From positions 1-14,094 of the forward strand of contig DIAV01000241.1 of assembly GCA_002415895.1 (NCBI GenBank): a DNA stretch of 14,094 nt, read 5' to 3'. The number at the start of each line of letters is the position of its first letter. Within the stretch, counting starts at the first letter, position 1. Below, piece by piece: positions 1 to 6,900 of this stretch. The stretch comes from Anaerolineales bacterium UBA5069. Its GTDB lineage: Bacteria > Chloroflexota > Anaerolineae > Caldilineales > Caldilineaceae. The notes beneath the pieces were generated by a model. The model worked only from the letters and a program-made list of their open reading frames with translations, was not told the DNA's origin and did not search any database. Position numbers and translations under genes: made by a program.

Positions 1-1315
1 CCAGCCCTGTGGAGAGGTTGTTGGCCACCCCGCGCAGCGCGCCGACATCCCCCGCCAATTCCTTGGGCGAGGAAGAGACCAGCACGTTGAAAAGCAGTGT
101 CAGCAGCGAGCCTTCGCCCAGGCCCACGATGATGAGCCCCAGAATCACAATGGGCGTGCCCCACTGGTTGTTGATGGTGAAGGCAAGCAGCGTCATGCCG
201 ATGGATGCCAAAAGCAGCCCCGTGACGCCAATGAGACGGGAGGAGAGCCACTTGTACATGCGCACAATAAAGATGGCCGAGAAGGCAATGGCGAGCGTGT
301 AGGGTACGACGGCAACTGCTGTAAAGAAGCTGGTGCCACCTTGCACAATCTGGATGTAGAGCGGGATGAGGAAGTTGACGGCCGGCCCCAGCGCGCCAAT
401 CACAAGCAGCGTATAGAGCGCTGAACGTTCGGGCTTGTTCTCAATTACTTCGAGCGCCAGCAGCGGCGTCTTGTTCTTTGCCACACGGCTTTCCGTCCAG
501 CCGAAGAAGGCCTGCCCCAGGATAAGACCGAAGATGATCATGAAGGGGGCGGGTGAAAGGCCCAGCAGCGAGAAGGGCGCTGCTGCCTTGGCCATGACAA
601 TGCCCCAACTGTTGAGGTTGTTCGCGCCAAAGCTGATGAGCGCGATGGCTGTGGCCGAGATGACAACGCCCACAAGGTCGATTTTGACGCCCCGCTGGCG
701 CGGCACGACCTTAAGACGGAAACTGAGGAAAAGTACGACAAACGAAACGATCGTCAACATGCCAAAGGAGACGCGCCAACTGATCGCCGTACCCAGCCAG
801 CCGGCAATAAAGAAGGCCAGTGCGCCCGCCAACGCTGATGAACCCGCCAGCGCACCCAACGCCTGCGCCTGCTGTGCGCCTCTGTAGTTGGCCGCAATCA
901 GCACCACCAGCGAGGGGACGAGCATGGCTGCGGCCAGCCCCGCCAGTGCCTGCGCCAGATTCATCATGCTGGCGCTGTTGGCCAGCGCCATGAGCAGCAT
1001 GGCCAGGCCATGCAGAACCACGGTGACCTGGAAGACAAGGCGCTCGCCCACAATCTTGCCGATCTTGGCGCCCAGCATCACGAAACCAGCAACAACCAGA
1101 GAGTAGAAGACGAGCGCGGTGCCCACAGCCGTGGCGGAGACGCCCAGGTCATCCACAATGGGGCCAATGGAGACAGGAATGGCATTGACGTTGAAAGCCA
1201 TCTGCATCTGCGCGATGATGATGATGATGAGGGGCAGCCATGAGACTGCCGCCTCAGCGCTCATTTGCGCTTTGGGTGACGGTGAAGGCACGGATGGTCC
1301 GGCGCGTGTTGACAT
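1..1315 (-). CDS. MFS transporter, DHA2 (14-TMS drug/proton antiporter-like), 3' end missing
   Basis: Integral membrane exporter of the major facilitator superfamily. Reading the minus strand from the ATG at 1313-1315 gives 438 uninterrupted codons to the window edge, so the C-terminus is missing. About 12 hydrophobic segments are visible, the first at roughly residues 26-45 after a Ser/Pro-rich cytoplasmic start. The order and spacing, the Trp-Arg-Val-Ser-Phe motif after TM5 and the Gly-rich GLGEG segment near the end fit the EmrB/QacA (DHA2) branch, which normally has 14 segments. The start is supported by TTTGAGGT 9 bases upstream. Oddities: motif A after TM2 reads AKIGKIVGER, lacking the usual Asp, and the TM1 motif has Gln where DHA2 members usually have Asp. 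The substrate cannot be named. There is no regulator gene beside it in the window. MFS assignment is firm, DHA2 likely. Confidence 0.9.
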   Translation of the reverse strand, partial: MSTRAGPSVPSPSPKAQMSAEAAVSWLPLIIIIIAQMQMAFNVNAIPVSIGPIVDDLGVSATAVGTALVFYSLVVAGFVMLGAKIGKIVGERLVFQVTVVLHGLAMLLMALANSASMMNLAQALAGLAAAMLVPSLVVLIAANYRGAQQAQALGALAGSSALAGALAFFIAGWLGTAISWRVSFGMLTIVSFVVLFLSFRLKVVPRQRGVKIDLVGVVISATAIALISFGANNLNSWGIVMAKAAAPFSLLGLSPAPFMIIFGLILGQAFFGWTESRVAKNKTPLLALEVIENKPERSALYTLLVIGALGPAVNFLIPLYIQIVQGGTSFFTAVAVVPYTLAIAFSAIFIVRMYKWLSSRLIGVTGLLLASIGMTLLAFTINNQWGTPIVILGLIIVGLGEGSLLTLLFNVLVSSSPKELAGDVGALRGVANNLSTGL

Positions 1316-1723
1316 AATTAATTGACCTCAAACTGTTTGGGTGGGCGTTGCTGCACGGGCGCACGACTCGACCGCCGCTCAGGTCGCTATTGTGCAGCAA
1401 AAGCGCGCAATACGCGCAGGATTTGTCACAACGAAACCAGGCTGCGGCATTGCAGTTTTCACTGGATTGTCAGGGGTGAACTTCGCGAACTGCACCCGCG
1501 CAAACCCGTGCGTAGACAGCACAATCTGCGCAGTGATTTCAACTGCACGCAGTACGCGCATGGATGGAAGGAGGTATTGCAACACTAGAATAGCATAGTG
1601 TGCAAAGTGCGCAAAGGAGCCTTACACCGATTGCTATACTCTTGTTATACTTTTTTGACGATGTGCTTAGTCAGGATGCCCGGATCTGATGCCCGGGTGT
1701 GAGGTCAGAACAATGCGGGGAGG
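1316..1723. other. Non-coding leader/intergenic region upstream of the MFS gene
   Basis: About 400 bases lie between the MFS start and the terminator of the radical SAM gene. Three short overlapping ORFs (68-88 codons) occur on both strands, but none has a recognisable product or a convincing ribosome site. What is visible: an imperfect 22 bp palindrome at 1475-1496 centred on TTCGCGAA; a near-identical 13 bp direct repeat CGCA(A/G)TACGCGCA at 1406-1418 and 1548-1560; a tandem TGCAAAG/TGCGCAAAG element around 1600-1616; and GATGCCCGG twice near 1675-1700. A weak minus-strand promoter could be TTGCGC, 16 bases, TATTCT around 1588-1615. The long leader suggests regulated expression of the exporter, but that is inference. 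Confidence 0.5.
1475..1496. promoter_or_regulatory. Candidate operator palindrome upstream of the MFS gene
   Basis: Imperfect 22 bp dyad: GGTG, three bases, TTCGCGAA, three bases, CACC, with 9 of 11 base pairs symmetrical. It lies about 160 bp upstream of the exporter start. Dyads of this size are typical operators for TetR/MarR-like repressors of drug exporters, but no such regulator is in the window, so the assignment is speculative. Confidence 0.3.
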
Positions 1724-1769
1724 CAAAAGCAAAGGGGCGGCCTTGCGCAAGGCCGCCCCTTTGCTTTTG
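1724..1769. terminator. Perfect 46 bp palindromic terminator of the radical SAM gene
   Basis: Two 23-base arms (1724-1746 and 1747-1769) are exact reverse complements with no spacer. The core is GGGGCGGCC/GGCCGCCCC, flanked by CAAAAGCAAA on one side and TTTGCTTTTG on the other. This gives an A-tract, a GC-rich stem and a U-rich tail in either direction, the classic Rho-independent layout. It begins 10 bases after the radical SAM stop codon and probably also insulates the MFS leader from read-through. Confidence 0.85.
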
Positions 1770-1778
1770 GGCTAAATG

Positions 1779-3119
1779 CTAAATATCGTTGCGGAAGGCG
1801 TAGGTGCGGCGATAGCCGTAGTCGGTGCTAAAGCTGCCAAAGGCCTTTTTGCCCATTTGTGCAACGGGGTATTTGCCCAGGCTGCGCATGCCGCGCCGGG
1901 CAATTTGCGAGGGGCTGTAGATTTTGCGGCAGAGCCAGTCATAGGCTGAGCGCAGTTCGTCCACGGTGAAATTCTTCGGCTGAAAGGTAACGTGGGCCGT
2001 GTCATAGTGGCTCCACGGCGAATCCAGCAACCGGTTCTCCGCCTCCACGAGGTCGCGGAAGGGGGTGCCGGGATAGGGGGTGAGCATGGTTGTGCTCACG
2101 CTGTCCAGTTCACTGGTGCGGATGAAATCCCACATGGCCTGGAAGGTTTCGGGGGTGTCCTGGTCAAAACCCATGACGAAGAGACCCACCACGCCCACGC
2201 CCATGCTGCGGATGGTGCGGATGGCTTCGCTGGCGCCGAGCGCCGCGCCCTTGGACTTGCCGCCCAGTGATGAACGATTGTCGGGGTTCACACTCTCGAA
2301 GCCGACAAAGTGCTTATCAAGGTGCGCGGCCACACTCATCTCGAGCAGCTCGGGGTGCTTGGCAATGCTCATCTCTGACTGGCAGGTCCACCCGTGCAGG
2401 TCGAGCTTGGCCAGGGCCTCAAAGAGGTGCGCGCAATAATCGGGGTCGGTTGTAAAGTTCAGGCCGAAGTTGTCGTCGGTGAGGAAGAAGCGCTTGATGC
2501 CGCGGCGCTGAATTTCATCCACCACTTCGTCAATGGGGCGCAGGCGCATTTTGCGGCCGCTCACACGGATGGCCGTGCAGAAGGAGCAGTTGCGCGGGCA
2601 GCCGCGCGTAATCTCGAGATAGGGGGTCCAGTAGTTGTTTTTTTCGTCCACCATCTGGATGACGCGGTCGCTGATATTGGCGAGCCCTGTCAGGTCGGCC
2701 CAGGTCTCGTCCTCGTAGCGGCGCTGCATGCCCTTGATGCCGTCGGCGGCAAAGTCTTGCAGCAACTTCTGCCAGGTGAAGTAGCCTTCACCCACCATAA
2801 TGCTGTGCGTGAAGGTCTCGCTGTGCTCAGGCATGAGCGTCGCGTGTACGCCGCCCAGGACAACGCCGGCGCCCTGTTTCATGGCGCGGCGCGCAATCCG
2901 CTCGGCGCCTTCAATTGTCACCGTCATGGAGGTAATGCCGACGAGATCGCCTTCGCGCAGCGTGTCCAGCGGCAAATCGCGCACGTTTTCATCCCAGATC
3001 TCAACAGGCATTTCATTGGGAACCAGCGAAGCCAGCCGCATGAGGGTGTAGGGGGAGCCCGGGGATTTGCCGAAGACCCGGCCATCACGCCGAGGTTGAA
3101 TCAAAACAACGCGTCGCAT
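1779..3119 (-). CDS. B12-binding-domain radical SAM protein, function unassigned
   Basis: Cytoplasmic iron-sulfur enzyme of the cobalamin-binding radical SAM superfamily (446 residues from the chosen start). The N-terminal 130 residues look like a B12-binding Rossmann domain (MRRVVLIQPRR start, GGVHATLMPEH near residue 90), but the base-off DxHxxG histidine motif is not evident. The radical SAM domain follows, with CPRNCSFC (Cys 174, 178, 181; CxxxCxxC) for the [4Fe-4S] cluster and a downstream TDDNFG strand typical of this class. The C-terminal 60 residues are basic and unassigned. An upstream in-frame TTG (3146) is possible, but the ATG at 3117-3119 follows GGAGGA by 3 bases and matches where family homology begins. 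Family members include BchE-like cyclases and hopanoid/lipid methylases; nothing here picks a substrate. No partner biosynthetic gene is adjacent. Confidence 0.9.
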   Translation of the reverse strand: MRRVVLIQPRRDGRVFGKSPGSPYTLMRLASLVPNEMPVEIWDENVRDLPLDTLREGDLVGITSMTVTIEGAERIARRAMKQGAGVVLGGVHATLMPEHSETFTHSIMVGEGYFTWQKLLQDFAADGIKGMQRRYEDETWADLTGLANISDRVIQMVDEKNNYWTPYLEITRGCPRNCSFCTAIRVSGRKMRLRPIDEVVDEIQRRGIKRFFLTDDNFGLNFTTDPDYCAHLFEALAKLDLHGWTCQSEMSIAKHPELLEMSVAAHLDKHFVGFESVNPDNRSSLGGKSKGAALGASEAIRTIRSMGVGVVGLFVMGFDQDTPETFQAMWDFIRTSELDSVSTTMLTPYPGTPFRDLVEAENRLLDSPWSHYDTAHVTFQPKNFTVDELRSAYDWLCRKIYSPSQIARRGMRSLGKYPVAQMGKKAFGSFSTDYGYRRTYAFRNDI

Positions 3120-3345
3120 GCGTCCTCCGCGAACATTTTCCTGCAATGGATGAATTCGGTGCGTAGCTGCCGATGGCAGGCGTCGAATTCAAAGCGATCA
3201 GAAATTAACGGGTTGCGCCCCAACAGGTCAACCCGGCGTGCGTGCCATTCTATCATACGCGCACGCTTTCCGTGCAATTATTCAAAAATAGATTATAAAA
3301 ATCCCAAGTGCAGGCACCGCAAGCCATGCAACGCAGGCAATGCGC
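3120..3345. other. Intergenic region between xseB and the radical SAM gene
   Basis: About 225 bases without a supported gene. It contains the ribosome site GGAGGA (3123-3128) for the radical SAM ATG, the candidate promoter above, and a small GCACG/CGTGC hairpin near 3260-3275. An AT-rich patch (3278-3305) follows the xseB stop, but no stable stem precedes it, so no convincing xseB terminator is seen. Confidence 0.5.
3247..3277 (-). promoter_or_regulatory. Possible promoter of the radical SAM gene
   Basis: Reading the minus strand: TTGCAC (3277-3272), 19 bases, then TAGAAT (3252-3247) preceded by TGA, i.e. an extended -10. The spacer is longer than ideal, so the extended -10 carries most of the support. 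The position, about 130 bp before the ATG at 3119, leaves a moderate 5' leader. Confidence 0.35.
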
Positions 3346-3630
3346 TCAGCCTTCACGCCAACTTTCGAAGGGCACGGATGTGTCACCGGGCTGCCACTGC
3401 TGCACGCGCAACTCGGCTTCGTCGAGCTTGCGCGCACAGAGTGCGGCCAGGGCAGCGCCCTGCTCGTAAAGCGAGAGCGATTCTTCGAGGGGCAGGTCGC
3501 CCTCTTCGAGGCGGCCCAGCACAGCTTCAAGCTGCTGAAAGGCCTCTTCATAAGAGATTGTCTCATCGACGATTGTTGCTGCTTGTGTCTCCGCTGCTGC
3601 GGGTGTGGCCGGGGCCGTATTCTTCGCCAT
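3346..3630 (-). CDS. xseB: Exodeoxyribonuclease VII small subunit
   Basis: Small subunit of exonuclease VII, which degrades single-stranded DNA in both directions and takes part in mismatch and damage repair together with the large subunit XseA. The 94-residue protein has an Ala/Thr-rich tail of about 25 residues followed by the family signature: SYEEAFQQLEAVLGRLEEGD, then LPLEESLSLYEQG and KLDEAELRVQQ, a two-helix coiled coil typical of XseB. Length fits the family (60-90 residues). Two adjacent ATGs exist (3633 and 3630). The second is chosen because GGAG then lies 5 bases upstream; the first would leave only 2. The xseA gene, usually next to it, is absent: upstream is a non-coding divergent region, downstream the radical SAM gene. 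Single-gene unit likely. Confidence 0.9.
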   Translation of the reverse strand: MAKNTAPATPAAAETQAATIVDETISYEEAFQQLEAVLGRLEEGDLPLEESLSLYEQGAALAALCARKLDEAELRVQQWQPGDTSVPFESWREG

Positions 3631-3722
3631 CATCGCTCCAGAGCGCGTGGATAGGGCATGTACGTTACGCAGGTACAGGCGCGACAATGCGTCGCAGTCG
3701 TGACGATTTGCCGCAGTCGTAC

Positions 3723-3731
3723 AGTATAGCA
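3723..3731 (-). promoter_or_regulatory. Extended -10 promoter for xseB
   Basis: On the minus strand TGC precedes TATACT (5 of 6 to consensus), an extended -10. No good -35 is present in the very GC-rich upstream stretch. Just downstream lie two copies of ACGACTGCG (3712-3720 and 3693-3701), 19 bp apart, which could be an operator or chance. The leader to the xseB start is about 85 bases. Confidence 0.4.
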
Positions 3732-3794
3732 TGCGCGCGCGGCGCGCCCCGCATTGTGGTGCGCACTGCGCAGAACCATTTGGCAGCCGCGACA

Positions 3795-3814
3795 GCAGCA
3801 GCCGCGGCTGCTGC
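3795..3814. repeat. Perfect 20 bp palindrome in the divergent promoter region
   Basis: GCAGCAGCCGCGGCTGCTGC is its own reverse complement, centred on CCGCGG. It sits about 60 bp upstream of the plus-strand promoter and about 65 bp upstream of the xseB -10. No T-tract follows on either strand, so it does not look like a terminator. A regulator site serving both promoters is possible. Confidence 0.45.
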
Positions 3815-3871
3815 GCAGCATAGGCGCGCCGAAATGCTGGCTGTTCCTGCTGACCCCACCATCGGCGCAAT

Positions 3872-3900
3872 TTGTCTGCCCGCGCCGCCAAATGTATTAT
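3872..3900 (+). promoter_or_regulatory. Sigma-70-type promoter for the secreted repeat protein gene
   Basis: TTGTCT (3872-3877), exactly 17 bases, TATTAT (3895-3900): 4 of 6 and 5 of 6 to the consensus boxes with ideal spacing. It lies about 95 bp before the ATG at 3994, in the correct orientation. This is the best promoter match seen in the window. Confidence 0.6.
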
Positions 3901-3993
3901 CGGTCGCGTGCACCCGACGGCGGTCCGCACAGTGACGCACCCTGCGTTTACCCTCTACCGCTCAATCCCCATGGTTGAATCGACAGAAGCCCA

Positions 3994-6900
3994 ATGACAG
4001 CCAATTCGACTATTCTCCGGCGGCGCCGCGGCGGCGCAGCAACGCGCCCGCTGTTCACGCTCGCGGCGACCCTTTGGCTGGTAGCGGCCATGCTCGTCCC
4101 TGGTCGCGCTGAAGTGGCGCTCTCGGCGCTGCCGCGCCAGGATGAGCCACCCGTTACGGGGGCTTCAACCGATGCCTTCTTCCCGCTGGCTGCGGCCGGC
4201 ATCCCGCTCGCGGGGCCCCTGCCCATCGATCTGAATCTGGCGGGGGCGCATTCAGTGCGCGCCGCCGACGTGGACCGTGATGGCCGCCTTGATGTGGTGG
4301 CCGCGGCGCGCGATGACGGGCGCATTATCTGGTATCACAATGAGGGCGGCGCAACCCCTGCCTTCAGCGCCCGCGCAGTGGGCACGGTTCCGGGTGCATA
4401 TCTGGCGCTGCCCGCCGACATCAACCGTGACGGCCAGATCGACATTCTGGTGATTGCCGTTAGTGTGGTGGACCCCGCCGCAGCCGGCGCTGCCGCGCCT
4501 GAACCAGCGTTGGCCGACCCAGCAGCGGCACAGGGCAGCGGCCAGGTGATTTGGTTCCAGAATGATGGCCAGCCCGCGCCCGGTTTTGTGGCGCGCACCC
4601 TGGCCGGCGGCCTCAACTATCCTGTCTCCGCCGCCGTCGCCGATCTGGATCGCGACGGCGACCCCGATGTGGTTGTGGCCTCGCGCGATGATGGCACGCT
4701 GCGCTGGTTTGCCAACAACGGCGCACCCGTTCCCGCATTTGCCGCGCGCCAGGTGATTGGGGGGCTGGACGGCGCTGTCTCGGTGGATGTGGGCGATATT
4801 GACCGCGACGGTGACCCTGATCTTGTATCCGCCTCGGAAAATGATGACCGTATTGTCTGGCACGCCAACAATGGTGCGGGTGCGTTTTCGCCCATTGTCA
4901 TTCGCCCGGGCGCACCTGTGCCCGACAAGGATTTTGCCAAGTCCGTGCACCTTGCCGACATGGAGGGCGACGGTGACCTCGACGTCCTCTACGCATCCGA
5001 GGGAGGCAACGAGATTGGCTGGTATGTGAGCAACGGCGCGCGGCCGCCCCAGTTTGCACAGGTGGCGCTCTTCCAGGATGCCAATCACGCCAAGTATGTG
5101 ACCACGGCCGACATGGACCGCGACGGCGCGCTTGATGTGCTTTGGGCGGCGTCGGGCGATCCCGGCAACGGCAGTCAGGCGCGCGTGGGCTGGCTGCGCA
5201 GCAACGCTGCCGCCGCACCCCAGTTTACGCCCCTGATCATCCAGCCCGATGCCCCCGGCGCGCGCTACGTCTTCCCCGCCGACCTTGACGGCGACGGCGA
5301 TCAGGATGTGCTCACCGCGGCGCGCGAGAGCGGCCAGATTGTCTGGTTTCAGAACCGCACCATCCATCGCACGGCGCTCTATCCGCCCAGCAGCGTGCGC
5401 ACGATTGGCATCTTCAAGTCGTCGCGCCATGCGGTCGCCGGCGATCTGGACGGCGACGGTGACCCCGATGTTGTCTCCGTGGCGCAGGATCATCTCACGT
5501 GGTTTGAAAACAAGGGGGGCTATCCCCTGGAGTTTGCGCCCAATCTCATCCCCTCGCAGCAGTATCAGGGGCGCTGGGTGGAGATTGCCGACATGGACAG
5601 CGATGGCGACAACGACGTGATTGTGGCCTCCAACGAGAACAAGCGCATCTTCTGGTATGAAAGCAACGGCGCCCGCCCCCCTGCTTTTACCGAGCGTGTG
5701 ATGAGCGAATTGACGCAAGGGCCGCGCGCCGTGCTCGCCGCGGACCTTGACGGCGACGGCGATATGGATGCCTACGCCGCCTCCGACGAAGACAATCGCG
5801 TGGCGTGGATGGAGAACAACGGCGCGCGCCCGCCGGTTTTCACAACGCGCAACATTGACACCGGCTCCAACACAGATGAGGTGCTGCGCTATCCGCGCTC
5901 GGTTTTTGCGGCGGACATGGACGCTGATGGCGACCTGGACATTGTGGCGGCTGCCCAGGGCAAGGACAATGTGCTGCTCTATGAGAACAGGGGCGGGGCG
6001 CCGCTGCAGTGGGCGCGCCGCATTATCGGCAGGGGCAAGGGCGTGCAGCATGTCCACGTGGCCGACATGGACGGCGACGGTGACCCCGATGTGGCGCTTG
6101 CGGCCGAGGGGACGCCAACCGAGCCGCAGAACCTTGTTAAGGTGCTGATCAACAACGACGGCCGCAGCCAGAGCTTTAGCGAGATCATTGTGGACCCGTC
6201 GGCTTCTTCTCCGCACGCTGTGGTGACGGGTGACGCCGACGGCGATGGTGACATGGACATCTTTGGCGCGATTGAAGGCGACAACCAGATCGTCTGGTAC
6301 GAGAACAACGGGCGCAATCCACCGGCCTTTGCCAAGCATATTATTTACGACAAGGCCTTTGTGGCCCACGGCGTGAATGTGGCCGACATGGATGGTGATG
6401 GCGATCTGGATGTGCTGGCGGCCGCGCGCGACAGCGGCGCGGTGCTCTGGGCCGAGAATCTGGGCGGCCAGTATCGCTTTAGCGAAGGTCCCTTTACCCA
6501 AAGCGCACGCGCCGTGCTCACAGTCAACGCCGTGCATATGGGGCGTGCGGCAGACCCTGCGCTGCAAATGGCAGTGCTGGATGTCCGCTTTGAGGACGGT
6601 GCGGGCAATCGCCTGACAACTGCACAGGTTGCCGCGCGCGTGCAGTCGCTTAGCGTGTATGCCGAGAACAACGGCAACGGCGCTCTTGATGATGGCGACT
6701 TGATCCTGGCCACGGAAACCGACATGACGAAGGCAGCGAACGGCCGCCTGCTTGTCTCGCTCACCAGTGGCGCACGTTCGGCGCTGGTGGGGCCGGGTGG
6801 CGCCATTACACTCTATGCCGCGGCCAGCCTCACAGCCGTCTGCGGCACACAGCCGCTCAAGCTGGTGGCGCGCCCAGCCGCACCCACAGCCGTCGATGAG

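Larger units (their letters stand above)
3634..3993. other. Divergent control region between xseB and the secreted repeat protein
   Basis: About 360 bases without a supported gene. It contains outward-facing promoters for both neighbours, a perfect 20 bp palindrome GCAGCAGCCGCGGCTGCTGC (3795-3814), and two GGCGCGCC octamers (3741-3748 and 3823-3830) that flank it about 82 bp apart. The ORFs that extend xseB upstream through this region have low-complexity Arg/Ala composition and no family features, so they were not called. Confidence 0.55.

Noticed and set aside
1322..1598. Small ORFs of 68-88 codons in the MFS leader on both strands
   Set aside because: They overlap each other on both strands, have no ribosome site in good position and no recognisable sequence.
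3120..3146. TTG start for the radical SAM protein
   Set aside because: The GGAGGA ribosome site lies inside this extension and points to the ATG at 3119; the nine extra residues show no conservation with the family.
3634..3930. Upstream extension of xseB by about 100 codons
   Set aside because: XseB is normally under 100 residues; the extension runs through promoter elements and has random-looking composition.
2394..3935. 513-codon plus-strand frame
   Set aside because: Antisense to the radical SAM gene and xseB and crosses two intergenic regions; low-complexity Arg/Ala composition and no domain.
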